Assembly (NCBI GenBank): GCA_947561395.2
Contig: OX387191.1
Span: 39,387,439 to 39,451,438, forward strand
DNA length: 64,000 nt
Direction of reading: 5' to 3'
Source of the DNA: Buxus sempervirens
Lineage: Eukaryota; Streptophyta; Magnoliopsida; Buxales; Buxaceae
Made by a program: the position numbers and the translations under genes. Of this stretch, positions 35,918 to 47,620 are shown piece after piece; the first letter of the stretch is position 1, and each line of letters starts with the position of its first letter. Below the pieces are notes generated by a model that saw only the letters and a program-made list of their open reading frames with translations, was not told the DNA's origin and searched no databases.

Positions 35918-37054
35918 GATATGCTTCAAGCAGGGATTATATTACCAAGTCAAAGCCCCTACTCGTCTCTAGTTCTTTTGGTGAAGAAACACGATGGTAG
36001 TTGGAGGATGTGCGTAGATTACCGTGCACTCAACAAGCTTACCGTCAAGGACAGGTTCCCCAATCCGATGGTGGACGAATTGCTAGATGAGTTACATGGA
36101 GCACGCGTTTTCTCCAAGCTCTATCTATGGTCCGGCTATCACCAAATTATAATGCATCCGGATGATGTCTCAAAAACTGCCTTTCGTACCCATGAAGGAC
36201 ATTATGAATTTTTAGTCATGCCATTCGGCTTGACTAACGCACCCTCCACTTTCCAAAGTTTGATGAATCAGGTATTCCGAGTGTATTTGCGTAAGTTCGT
36301 ATTGGTGTTTTTTGATGATATTCTTGTCTACAGCAAATCAATGGAGGAGCACCTTGATCATCTTCGTCTTGTGCTTGAAATCTTACGGGATAACCGATTG
36401 TACGCCAAGAGATCAAAATGCCAATTCAGGTCCCAGCAGATTAGTTATCTCGGCCATATTGTATCACATCATGGAGTTGCAGCCGATCCGGAAAAGATTA
36501 GTAGCATGATCAAGTGGCCTGAGCCAACTACAATTAAATCACTTCGTGGTTTTCTTGGTCTCATAGGCTACTACAGAAAATTTATTAAAGACTACGGTAA
36601 GATTGCCAGCCCCCTCACCGCAATGTTAAAGAAAAACTCATTCTCATGGACAGAGGAGAGTAGAAAGGCATTTCGAAACTTAAAGTTAGCAGTGTCCTCA
36701 CCACTGGTGTTGGCTCTACAGGATTTCTCTCAACCCTTCGTTATTGAATGTGATGCCTCGGAAATCGATGTTGGAGCTGTTCTTTCTCAAGGAGAGAGAC
36801 CGATGGCTTTCTTTAGTCAAGCACTCAAAGGTGGAGCATTGCAGTTATCAACGTATGAGAAAGAACTCCTAGCATTAATCATGGCAGTCAAGAAATGGAG
36901 GTCTTACATAGTTGGGAGAGCCTTTGCGGTTCGTACTGATAAAAAAAGTCTCAAATTCTTGCTAGAACAGAGGGTTGGCACTCCTATGCAACAAAAGTGG
37001 CTGCCGAAATTGATGGGGTTCAATTTTACCATTGAATACAAGAGAGGGAAATAG
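35918..37054 (+). pseudogene. Reverse transcriptase and RNase H of chromovirus
   Basis: RT motifs in order: MCVDYRALNKLTVKDRFP, YLWSGYHQI, MPFGLTNAPSTFQ, catalytic FFDDILVYS (about 36308-36335), YLGHIVS, LRGFLGLIGYYRKFI. RNase H: FVIECDASEIDVGAVLSQ and LSTYEKELLALIMAV. It is fully open from 35918 to the TAG at 37052-37054, directly before the RNase H/integrase linker (NSAANALSRK). Converts element RNA to DNA. Confidence 0.95.
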
Positions 37055-38600
37055 AATAGTGCAGCCAATGCACTATCAAGAAAGGATGAGGCCGTAGGAA
37101 GCATGCCAATCTCAACGCCTAAACCCATCTGGTTGGAGGGCGTCAAGCAAGATTACAAAGTGGACATTGGCCTACAAACAAAGGTTCAACAATTCCAGGT
37201 GGGCCAACTCAATCCCAGCCGATATAGCATGAAATATGGGCTTCTATTCTATAAAAAAAGGCTAGTTCTAAGCCCAAAGAGCCAGTTGCTTTCTCAGCTC
37301 TTACAAGAGCTCCACGCCTCTCCTATTGCTGGCCATTTGGGGTTCCACAAAACTTACCATCGAGTGAAGCGGGATTTTTTCTGGGAAGGATTAAGATCTG
37401 ATGTCAAACGTTTTGTAAGAGAATGCGATATCTGTCAATGCATAAAGGGTGAGAACATCTCTCCAGCCGGGCTACTCCAACCTCTCCCAATTCCTACACG
37501 GGTCTGGTCCGAGGTCACCATGGATTTCATAGATGGGTTGTCAAATTCTGAATGGAAATATACTATAATGGTGGTGGTCGATCGGTTGTCAAAATACGGA
37601 CATTTCATGGCACTTTCTTATCCTTATACATCTCAGTTGGTAGCTCGTATTTTCTTTGATAATGTTTTCAAGCTTCATGGATTACCAATGGTGATAGTCA
37701 GCGATCGAGATAGTGTCTTTACCAGTTCATTTTGGAGGGAATTATTTAAGCTGCAGGGCACACAACTTAACATGAGTACGGCTTATCACCTACAAACTGA
37801 CGGCCAATCAGAAGTGGTGAATCGTTGCCTCGAAAATTATTTGCGATGTTTTGTGGGGACGAAACCCAAAAGTTGGGTTCGATGGTTATCTTTAGCAGAG
37901 TACTGGTATAATACAAATCCTCACTCCTTGATTGGGATGACTCCCTACGAAGCTTTATTTGGGGTACAGCCACCTAGGCTGCTTTCCTACGTACCAGGCA
38001 CCACATGAGTTCAAGAAGTGGAGGATACTTTAAAGGAGAGGGATAATATCCTAAAATTGCTCAAGGATAACTTATCTCTAGCTTAACAACGTATGAAGAG
38101 GTTCGCAGATTTGAAAAGGAGTGAACGAGAGTTTGAGGTTGGAGATTACATCTATCTAAAACTCCAACCCTATCGACAACATTCGATTGTAGCAAGGAAA
38201 GCAATGAAACTCTCCCCAAGGTATTATGGGCCTTATCATGTTGTTCAACGTGTGGGGTCCGTAGCTTACAAGTTGCAGCTACCAATAGGATCTAAGGTTC
38301 ACCCAGTTTTCCATGTATCTTGCTTAAAGAAGAGGATCGGGGATGGAGACGTGATCCAGACGGCCTTGCCACCAATCACTGATGAAGGGGTAACTCAAGC
38401 CATACCCGAAGAGATATTAGATCGCAGAATTTTCAAGAGGGGTAATCGAGCAGTAACTGAAGTACTAGTTTGATGGCAAGGAACGGATAAGGCAGATGCA
38501 ACATGGGAACGTTATCATGATCTTAAGGAGAAATATCCAAAATCAATCCTTGAGGACAAGGAAGTTTTTAAGGGGGAGGGAATGATACGTGACCCACCTT
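37055..38600 (+). pseudogene. Integrase and chromodomain of chromovirus
   Basis: Zinc finger H-H-C-C (HASPIAGHLGFHKTYH ... CDICQC). Core triad D 37523-37525, D 37703-37705, E 37811-37813 (DD35E). C-terminal SH3-like part (FEVGDYIYLKLQPY; GPYHVV; HPVFHVSCLKK), then a chromodomain (EEILDRRIF...VLV, stop, WQG...DATWE) which in this lineage steers integration to marked chromatin. Stops: TGA 38006, TAA 38084, TGA 38471, the last replacing the first Trp of the chromodomain WW pair. The frame runs into the 3' LTR, ending near 38600. Confidence 0.95.
38570..38582 (+). promoter_or_regulatory. Polypurine tract of chromovirus
   Basis: AAGGGGGAGGGAA immediately precedes the 3' LTR; it primes plus-strand DNA synthesis. 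Confidence 0.9.
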
Positions 38601-38968
38601 AAGCAATGTGCATGGGGCATATCCATTGAGTTGGGTCCACATGCAAAGCATCCCAAGGTTACTAGGAGTTGTTGCCACCTATTAAATTAGTTATTTCATT
38701 GAGTGTACGTGCTTAGTTTGTGGAGAGGTGGGAATCTTGTTAGTTAAGTAATCTTCAGTTAGGACTCTCACGTATAGTGGGGAGTTGTGGAAGTAGTTTT
38801 CATAACCGTAGGATGGTGTGCCAGGTGTGCAAGTCTCATGTATATATTCTTGTGTTTTGAATTTTAGTAGATCATCATATATCCCAAATTTTATCTTAAT
38901 CTTGGAGGTCGGCTTTCCTTGAATTAAGCCAACGAAAGTATTGCAAAAACTAAGCTTAAATCACGTAA
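38583..38968 (+). repeat. 3' LTR of chromovirus
   Basis: 386 bp, same ends as the 5' LTR. About nine differences from it, seven being transitions. Confidence 0.95.
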
Positions 38969-39193
38969 ATAACTTGGGGAAGAAGAAACCTTTCGCTGAA
39001 CAAAACCCTTTTCTGGAATAGTCGAACAAAGCCCGATGCTAAGAGGAAAAGGTTCGTGGATAACGTGGGGAAGAACCCTTCGCTGAACAAAACCCTTTTC
39101 TGGAACAGTTGAACAAAGCCCGATGCTAATACCGTGAATATTGGAGGGGAGGAAGGGTAAATCGGGTGGTTCGAAGAGTCGGACGAAAGTAGG

Positions 39194-41109
39194 TGTTTTT
39201 CATTTTCAGGTACCTAAGATACCCTTCTCTATATTTTTTAATTACAAATATCAAAGAAAGATCTTAATTAAAACAAAAAATAGTTATGAAAAAAATAGTA
39301 TTTAGATATATTCTAATTAATAAGAATCCTACTATGATTATTAGGACTTTAAAATCCTAATCAAATACATCTATCTAATTGATATGAATCCTAATATGAT
39401 TATTAGGATTTTAGAATCCTAATTGTCAGAACCCTAATTTTGGGGGTTTTAATTGCAAAAACAGGAAAAGGTTTTTTTGAAATAAAAGTTGGAAAACAGG
39501 GGAAAAATGAAAATTTGAAAATTAATTTTTGTACCCTAAATTTTTTTAAAATAGCAACAAAGGAATAAAATTTTTTCAATTTACAAAGTTTCACCCCTGG
39601 TTCTCAACGAACAAAAAATTCCTTTTTTGAGTTCATAGGTTGCTATTTTAGCAACCAAAATCAACAAGGATCTTTCTAAAATAAATTTCATGATATTAGA
39701 AGATGATTGAAAGAGAAACAAGAGGGTTTCCCGAATTAATGAAACCATTTTTCAGTTTTAGAAACTCACGATCGACTGTTTCAACAGTCGATCAAACCAG
39801 ATTTGTGAAAGATCTCTTTGGGCTCTACTCTCCCTCTCTTTCTTCTCTCTTAGATTAGAAACTTCCTATAGGTTAGAAATTTGTCTTTCCATTGTGTAGT
39901 TCTGATTCTCTCTCTTTCGTGAGTTATAAAAGGTGAGCAATATTTTGCTGAAAAAAAAAAAGAAAAGGGGAGAAAGGGACGATCCTTGGGGCTGATTCAA
40001 AAAACCCATCAGACTTCTCTTGCTCTATCTCGCAACCCATCTCACTCACCCCATATCCCTGTCGCACCTTCTTCTGTTGGGAATTTTCGGAACCCTCCAC
40101 AGACACACAGACTTCATGTTGCTAGTCACAATCTCTCACCTATCGCACCTTTCTCGCACTCTCCCTCACTGCTGCAGCAACTCTCAACCCATCTTCTCTC
40201 TCTGTCTCGCGTACCATCTCTGTCACATCTCTCTATTGCTGATTTCTCTACATCGCACTCTCCCATCAGAGGCAAATTTTTGGAATCAGTTGCTGCTCCT
40301 TCCCCGTCAGAATTAGCTCATCTCCTGGAACTGTTCGTGGACTCTCTATTTTGAGAAGAATCAAAGTAGCAGTAACCCTTTTTGCATAACACTCCAGTGA
40401 AGTTTACGATCGACATACCCTTGCTGTTTGCATCTACCCGTTATAATCAACTCATTCATCTATGGAAATAGTGTTTGGTTGGAGAGAGTTAGTCTGACAG
40501 TAAACAATGTCCAAAAACAAGTTATGCTACAGTTTTTTTTTTCTTTTATGTAAAATGTGTATTCTTTTTTTTTTTTTTTTTGGGTAACCATAAAATGTGT
40601 ATTCAATTAGTCTGTAAAATGTGTATTCAATTAGTCTGTAAAATGTGTGTTCAATTAGTCAACCGTGTTCTTTATTTGCATTTTTTCTTATGTTACATGA
40701 TCTTTGTTATTTTTATGTATGTAATTAATAGTATGATATTTCGTTTTTTGGGCTATATGGATTATTTCATCTAAAAAAAATGGGGGAACATAGATTATAG
40801 TGGTTATATAACTTGTAAGAAAGATTAGTATTATTTGATCTTTTAATAGTCATTTCAATTATATTAATGTTTAGTTTTAAAATTTTCAAAATTTTAGAAT
40901 TTTATTTTCAGAAAATATATAATTAGTTTAGAACCATAGGATTAAAAAAAAAAGGAAAAAAAACTTGTCATTATGAAATTCTAGAACAATAGGTTGTACA
41001 TATTTTAGAAATCTAGAAAATATTCCTTTTAGGACTTTTAAATATTATGTTAGTAAATAATTTTATTAAATAAATAAAAAAAGAAGAAAAGGAAAATTTT
41101 AGATGCTTT
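39194..41109. other. AT-rich sequence without a recognised gene
   Basis: Contains a perfect inverted repeat at 39770-39793 (GATCGACTGTT, two bases, AACAGTCGATC) and three copies of a 24-bp unit (AAAATGTGTATTCAATTAGT core) at about 40591-40660. The stretch 39980-40355 is TC-rich with chance frames; I see no gene in it. Confidence 0.4.
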
Positions 41110-42200
41110 AGGAATAATAATATTTTTTTTTGGCTTCTTTAAATATTTAGAAATTTGTAAATAATAGGATTTTAGAAATAATTACCTTGTATAAAATTTA
41201 GCAAACTTAGAAATTTTCCTTTTTTAGAAAATTTAGCAAATTTAGAAACATTTAGAAAATTAGAAATTTTCCTTCTTTAGTAAATTTAGAAACTTTCCTT
41301 TTTAATATTTAGAAATTTGTAAATATTAGGATTTTAGAAATAATTACCTTGTATAAAATTTAACAAACGTAGAAATTTTCCTTTTTTTTAGAAAATTTAG
41401 AAACATTTAGAAAATTAGAAATTTTCCTTTTTTAGTAAATTTAGAAACTTTCCTTTTAAATATTTAGAAATTTGTAAATATTAGGATTTTAGAAATAATT
41501 ACCTTGTATAAAATTTAACAAACTTAGAAATTTTCCTTTTTTAGAAAATTTTACAAATTTAGAAACATTTAGAAAATTAGAAATTTTCCTTTTTTTAGTA
41601 AATTTAGAAACTTTCCTTTTTAATATTTAGAAATTTATAAATATTAGGATTTAAGAAATAATTCTCTTATATAAAATCCAACAAATTTAGAAATGTTTCC
41701 TTTTTTAGGATTTGTATATTTTAGTAAATTTAGAAACATTTAGAACTTTAGAAACTTTCCCTTTTTAGTAAATTTAGAAACTTTCTTTTTTAATATTTAG
41801 AAATTTGTAAATATTAGGATTTTAGAAATAATTACCTTGTATAAAATTTAATAAACTTAGAAATTTTCCTTTTTTAGATTTGTGTATTAGCAAATTTAGA
41901 AACCTTTAGAAATTTAGAAACTTTCCTTTTTAATATTTAGAAATTTGTAAATATTAGAATTTTAGAAATAATTACCTTGTATAAAATTTAACAAACTTAG
42001 AAAATTTCCTTTTTTAGATTTGTATATTATCAAATTTAGAAACATTTAGAAAATTAGAAATTTTCCTTTTTTTTTAGTAAATTTAGAAACTTTCCTTTTT
42101 AATATTTAAAAATTTGTTAATATTAGGATTTTTAGAAATAATTATCTTGTATAAAATCTAACAAACTTAGGAACTTTCCTTAGCATTTGTAAATATTTAA
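41110..42200. repeat. AT-rich tandem repeat, about 160-bp unit, seven copies
   Basis: ATTACCTTGTATAAAATTTA or close variants recur at 41181, 41343, 41498, 41661, 41831, 41971 and 42141 (spacings 140-170). Each unit also has TAGAAACTTTCCTTTTTAAT and AATATTAGGATTTTAGAAAT. Unit-length variation comes from short internal deletions. Confidence 0.85.
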
Positions 42201-42249
42201 AATTTTGAAATTGTAAATAAATAATTTCTTTTTAGGGTGAAATTTAGTT

Positions 42250-43440
42250 AAAGTAACTAGTTCATTGAACTAGGGGTGGTTGGGTGCCTAACACCATCCC
42301 AACCACGTAATTGAACCCCCTAACCCAAAATTTGGTTGGATCAAATTTCAAATTCTCACTTAATTAATTATGGTGTCCGTCCACACCCAAAATTGAACCA
42401 TGGATGGTGGCAACTCCATTGACCCTTCCCAACTAGGGGTGGTAATTGCTCAAATACGGATCGAATCTACCTTGATTCGTATTCGAACCGATAAACAAGC
42501 AGTCAAATTCGAATTCGAACAGATTTCCGACAGATCATCAGCCGATGTAATCCGTATTCGAATTCAAATCAAATTCGAATTCAGATATTCAATAAGGATT
42601 AAAAGAAAAACACAAACTCTTAACAATTCAACAACGAATATCTGCAAGATCGTTCAGATCTAATATGCATCAAACCTTTATAGAACCTAGAAAAAAAAGA
42701 ATATAACCAACATTCGTAGCCCATACAATCAGATATTAAACCATAATCCCTATCCGATCAAAATCACCAAAGCAAAACGCAACCAAATCAAAAATTTGCT
42801 ATAACAAGAGAGCATCTTGTCTCTAATAAATTCCAGATTCCTCCTACCTTACATTCTGATCCCAGTGAAGAAACTATCTAGCAATCGCAATGCAGACTGG
42901 CAGAAGACTTTTGTGAGGCAAGCAACACAGTCGCAGAAAATGAAGGTCGTTGTTGACGAACGGAGAATACCAGCAAGGCAGTCGTCGGAGGGAGGCAGCG
43001 GCAAAGAGGAGAGAAAGTTTAGAAATGGTTCAACCGTGGTTTATAAATGGTCTACGGTCTAACCAATGTGTGCTCTAGGTTTATGTATAGGATATTTATG
43101 ATTTCGGTCGAATCCTATTCGGATCGAATATATGTATATTCGTATATGAATCCGAATTTTTTCAGATCTTAGATTTTAGATCCGTATTCGAACCACGGAT
43201 CTAAATCCTATATCCGAATTCGCCAATTTCGGATGGAATTCGGATATATATCCGACCCATTGCCAGCCCTATTCCCAACCGCTTAATTGAACCCCCTAAC
43301 CCAAAATTTGGTCTGACCAAATTTCAAATTCTCACTTAATTAATTATGGTGTTCATCCACACCCAAAATTGAACCATGGATGGTGGTGACTCTATTGACC
43401 TGAACTGACCCGCGGGCCGTGTTCCCACACTAATCAAAGT
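42250..43440 (+). repeat. Tat-type LTR fragment containing a duplicated ~128-bp block
   Basis: GGGTGCCTAACACCATCCCAACC and GATGGTGGCAACTCC are the conserved 3' module seen in LTR A, C and D. The block 42297-42423 recurs at 43273-43400 (both with TAATTGAACCCCCTAACCC and GAACCATGGATGGTGG). Before the hAT element inserted, the two copies were in direct tandem. The right end GTGTTCCCACA near 43430 may be the LTR end. Confidence 0.7.
42426..43279. mobile_element. hAT-type non-autonomous element with 8-bp target duplication
   Basis: Element 42434-43271 (838 bp). Termini TAGGGGTGGTAAT and ATTGCCAGCCCTA are imperfect inverted repeats. TTCCCAAC is duplicated at 42426-42433 and 43272-43279. The interior is rich in ATTCGAATTC-like and CGGAT strings and has no transposase. 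It sits exactly at the junction of the two ~128-bp blocks. Confidence 0.9.
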
Positions 43441-43828
43441 CTAATTGATAAGAATCCTAATATGATTATGATTCTAAGATATACTTCGAATTAATAAGAA
43501 TACTAATGTACTAAAAATATCTCTTATTACGATTTTTGAGTTTTATAAATTTCAATTTCTTTTGAAATTTACTCTTTTACCAATAATTAAACTCAAAATA
43601 AGATTATCCCAATTACAAAATATAAAATTAAAATCTAATAAGATATCAAAATATCGTAATTTAATAATCAAAATAAGATTATTTAATAAAACAAAATTAA
43701 GAATATCTTACTTAAACCAATGTCAAAATGAAATCTAGACAAAAACAAAAAGATAATTATGAATAAATTATCCAATTGATAAGATTAAAGTAAGAATTTT
43801 GATGTTCGTTAGACTAGGTTTTCTCTTA
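43441..43828. other. AT-rich sequence, no gene
   Basis: AAGAATCCTAATATGATTAT-like strings also occur near 39340-39420. Nothing else can be supported. Confidence 0.4.
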
Positions 43829-44954
43829 CTAATTGTTTACACCCTATACGAACCAACGAATAAAAGAAGAGCACGTGGCACCTATGTGGCTTACTTAGGC
43901 CATGGCATCAACACACGTAGGCTTTGTATAATTGGACAGGCCACGTCAGCATACGCATAAACCAAGAATACAGTTAAAGCCACGCAAGCCAATACGACAA
44001 ACCACATTCACAACTATCAGAAGATCATGCCATCGGTCGTTCGAGAGTAACCTATTTAAAATCGTGGCCGGGCGGTTATCTTTCTGGAGCAGAAGACTGA
44101 AGACGGCCAACCGCCATGAAGATCGTGCAAGAGTAGGACGTTGAGCAACCGTCAAGGATCGGCTATAAAAGACACAACTTCGAAAAACTTGAGGACACAA
44201 TCCATCCAACCGCAACCGGTTATAATATTATTTTGATCATCCGTGATCTTTATCCCCTCTCCTAAACTGTAGTCAATAAGGATAAATTAGGACTTCTCTC
44301 ACTGTTTCCAGTCGCAGTGACATCTTAGATCCATCTTTACTCCGATCAACACCAGAATCCTGCCACCGGAGGGTAAGTTGAGGGCACCCCTGACTCGCAG
44401 TTCTGTGTCCACAGAATCCCGAGCAGCCGGTCCCGAGACTCACTCTGATCAAGCCAGGTGACTTGTGTATTTTCGGGTAAGCAGCAATCTGAGGTGAACC
44501 CCCTGAATTGGCTTTGCTAGTAGCCGCCCCCTTCCTCCTGCGCTTATACCCGATTACGGCTATAAGACCAGGACAGGCCGGTCCTGCAAGCCCTGTCAGT
44601 TTTCTTTTTACTTTTTGTTTCCCTCTTGAGGATTATCTGTTGTCGCTTTCGGCCCGTCGGCCGATTTTATAATAAAAAAGAGTTTTGTGTGCCATTAGTT
44701 GCTTTTGCTTTCAAACACTTACAAGAACCCAAACGAAGACCGTACCCCTAGTCTTCATATCATCGCCTGACCGATTTTATTACAGGTGACTTGCAGTACG
44801 ACTGAACCGATCCCGGTTTAGATGCGGAACAGGTGCCCGGGGTCAGGGCTCGACCCGAAATCATTGTATCAAACGATACTGGCACGCCCGCGTAGAGACA
44901 CATCATCAGCACCGACACGTGTCCACACCGGCCCAATTTCGGAGCAACACTAAC
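43829..44954 (+). mobile_element. Solo LTR of 1.1 kb, near-perfect 5-bp target duplication
   Basis: LTR 43834-44949 starts TGTTTACACCC and ends CGGAGCAACA (TGTT/AACA ends). Flanks are CTAAT (43829-43833) and CTAAC (44950-44954), one mismatch. A TATA box GGCTATAAAAG is at 44164-44170, and AATAAAAAAG near 44671 may be a poly(A) signal. GC content is clearly above the AT-rich host sequence. No coding region; superfamily not determined. Confidence 0.65.
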
Positions 44955-45877
44955 AAATCCTATTATAATGAAAAAAACCAATTAGAATTTTTGTTAAAAG
45001 AATTTTTAATAAAAAGAATTTTGACGTGATTTAATTAGAATTTTTATAAAATGTATTTTTTGGCATGTAGAATTCTCCAATAATTATCCTAACTTTAATT
45101 TCATAAGATCAGAATGAAAAAAGATAAGGGATTTAGAGTTCTTTGTTTTGCTTAGAGTTTTTTACTAATAAAATCATAATAAAATTGAAATTTTAATTGT
45201 TAAAAATCCACATTCATTAATAAGAGATATAAGAGATCATTGAAATTATTAATTAATAACAAAACATCTAATTTGTAAAAGACCATTAAAGTATTAATTA
45301 GTGATGTAGAGATTTGAATCATCAATAAACTCAAAATAAGATTATGGTAATTGAACCAATGTTATAATAAATATTTTTTATAGTTACTAAATCTCTAATT
45401 AATAAGAGTACATAATCAATACCAACCAATATCAAAATATCTTGATTTAATAATCAAAATAAGATTTATCGAATAAATTAAAATAAGATTATCATAATTA
45501 AACCATTATTGAAATAAGATCCTAATTAATGAAAAATATTTAATTAATAAGAGTAAAAGATGAAGTTTAATTGCCGTTTTACATTAGGTGTTTTTATTAT
45601 TGACGTGATTTATTTAGTGTATATATGAACTTTATCAAAAAGAATTTCTTTGGCATGTAGATTTCTTTTACAATACTTGTCCTAATTATAGTTTGATAGA
45701 AAATGAAAAAAAAAAGGAATTTAGAGTTGTTTATTTTGCTTAGAATTTCTTACTTACAAAATCCTAGGAAAATAATGATTCTAATTATTGAAAATCCATT
45801 TTTATTAAATAAAGATTATTGAAATTTGAATTGATGACAAAAATAGGAATCTAGAGTTGTTTATTTTGCACTGAGTT
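44955..45877. other. AT-rich sequence with diverged long repeats
   Basis: Strings such as TTTAGAGTTCTTTGTTTTGC, TCTAATTATTGAAAATCCA and AATTAGAATTTTT recur at intervals of a few hundred bases here and again at 49970-50280, so an old repeat array flanks the insertions. No gene seen. Confidence 0.45.
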
Positions 45878-46814
45878 TTAGGCTGTGTTTGGAACCCTGG
45901 AACTGGGGAGAAAAGAAAGAAAAAATCTAAAATGGAAAAGAAGAGAAGAAAAAAGAAAAGAAAAATAATCATTTTCTTTTCTTTTCCATTGTTTGGATGA
46001 GATGGGAAATGGGAAGAAAAGAAACATATATTTTAATAAGATGATGGGTTGGGGTGGTGATGATGGGTGAGTGGGAATGGGTGGGTGTTGGTAGGGTTGG
46101 TGGGGGTGGCAGCGACGATGGCGATGATGGTGATGGGAATGGTGGTGGGTGGTGGGAGATAGTGGTGGGTTGGTAGAAGTGGTGGTGGTGAGGGGGCGGT
46201 GGTAGTAGATGGTAGTGGGGATGGTAGTAATGGTGGCGTTGGTGGTGTAAGCACCTAAATTTTGCACATAAAAACTTACTGAGTTGAGAGTCATGATTTA
46301 GCAGAAATAAGAGCCAAAAATGAGATTTTTAAATAAAATGAGCTGGTCATAAATTTTGACACCATTAAAAGAGGGGTTTAAGAGGGTTCCAATGCCACCG
46401 ACTGTGCGTGAATCGCAGTTCGGATAAAAAGATATGGTCGAAACCGTCTCAATGGCATTTTTGTAAATATTTGCAGATTATAGTTGTCACGTGGCAAAAT
46501 GCACGAGACTTTTGTATGCCACATGATGACAAAAAAAAGAATGTTTGTAAAATACAAGACAAAAAAATATAATAATAGTAATAATAAATAATTAATCATA
46601 ATACAATATCAAAACAATAAAAGTTAATTGAAAAATAAAAAATAAAAATAAAAATCATTTAACGAGGGGGTAGGGCATGTGTTGGGTTCGACATCACGCT
46701 CTAGAACCCAAAAAAAAAAAAGAAAAGGACATCACGCTCTAGAAGGGGGCTGAGGGAGAGCTCACCGAAAAAAGAGTCTTTGTAAAGCTCGGAGCGAAGC
46801 ACACAGGAGAGAAG

Positions 46815-46821
<7 letters not shown>

Positions 46822-46855
<34 letters not shown>
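46822..46855. repeat. (GA)n microsatellite
   Basis: About 17 uninterrupted GA repeats inside LTR D, in the probable leader part. Confidence 0.95.
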
Positions 46856-46858
<3 letters not shown>

Positions 46859-47280
46859 GAGAAGGGAGTTAAAAGCAGAGCTCCATTGAGGAAGAAACCC
46901 AACTAAGTGTTGCATCAAGGAAGCTCTAGCAACCTGCAGGCTTTCACAAGGTACTGTGAGTTTGGCTTTGATTTATAAAATTTGATTTGAATCATGAATA
47001 AAGATGATGAATTCCTGTCTCTTCTTATATTAAAAAAATAATAGTTTGAGGGCTCAGCTGCGAATTGCTGAACCACAGCCGAATCAATGCTTCTAAGTTT
47101 GATTCAGCCAGTTTGTTTCTAAGTGTGTTGTTAATGAAGATCGAAAATAAGAAGGAAGCAACAAGGATCAAATCATTGGTTTAATATGAAATAGACTAGG
47201 TAATAAAGGAGGGTCGGTTGCTCTGTTTTTTGCAATTTTTTTTACAGTTTGAATAGATTTCATTTGAGTCTAATTGAAGC

Positions 47281-47620
47281 CTTGAAACTAGGGATGGCAA
47301 TGGGGCGGGTTAAAAGGGTAATCCACTCTGCCCCTAATGGTTAGGGTTTGGTATGCCTAAAGTCAGACCCGCCCCGAACTCAACCTTCACATATATTTTA
47401 AATATTATTTCTTATATTTTTTTATATAAAAATACATATACTATTAATAAATATATTATTTTGTATATATTATATATTTTTTAAAAAGCATTCTTTTTCA
47501 TTTTATACACCAACCGGGGTAGGCCCAACCCATTACCAACCCGATGGGGGCGGAATAGGGTCCTGTAACGGTGGGTTCAGGTTCTCCAAAACCCGCCCTG
47601 TTGCCATCCCTACTTGAAAC
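47281..47620. mobile_element. hAT MITE with perfect 8-bp target duplication
   Basis: Element 47289-47612 (324 bp), termini TAGGGATGGCAATGGGGCGG and CCCTGTTGCCATCCCTA. CTTGAAAC is duplicated exactly at 47281-47288 and 47613-47620. The interior is AT-rich with palindromic GGGCGGGTT/AACCCGCCC ends. Youngest layer of the nest. Confidence 0.95.

Larger units (their letters stand above)
33749..38968 (+). mobile_element. Ty3/gypsy chromovirus, full length, with LTRs and target duplication
   Basis: Target duplication ATAAC at 33744-33748 and 38969-38973. Two 386-bp LTRs (33749-34134; 38583-38968), a tRNA-Met-type primer-binding site, one long coding frame (34166 to about 38600) with gag, protease, RT, RNase H, integrase and chromodomain, and a polypurine tract. 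The LTRs differ at about 9 of 386 positions by eye (about 2.3%), so the insertion is recent. At a generic plant rate of 1.3e-8 per site per year this would be roughly a million years, an estimate only. Eleven in-frame nonsense codons make it non-autonomous. Confidence 0.97.
33291..39193 (-). repeat. Right arm of the large inverted repeat, split by a chromovirus
   Basis: On the minus strand 39193-38974 and 33748-33291 together match 17053-17657. Both arms share CCTACTTTCGTCCGACTC at the outer edge and the CATGCAAGC(A/G)TCTCTTCTTCC stretch inside. The part at about 38980-39130 is a tandem duplication of roughly 80-90 bp (GCATCGGGCTTTGTTC...TTATCCACGAACC) not present in the left arm. In the right arm the shared frame stays open for about 120 codons; in the left it shifts. 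Confidence 0.8.

Noticed and set aside
39770..39793. Regulatory operator (perfect 11-bp inverted repeat)
   Set aside because: Isolated in AT-rich DNA with no gene beside it; noted only within the region entry.
39980..40355. Possible Ser/Pro-rich gene
   Set aside because: Two overlapping frames in a TC-rich stretch with no domain or splice support.
45878..46294. Minus-strand frame rich in His, Pro and Thr (PTTTSTNPPLSPTTHHHSHH)
   Set aside because: Product of GGT/GGTGG trinucleotide-like repeats inside the MITE.
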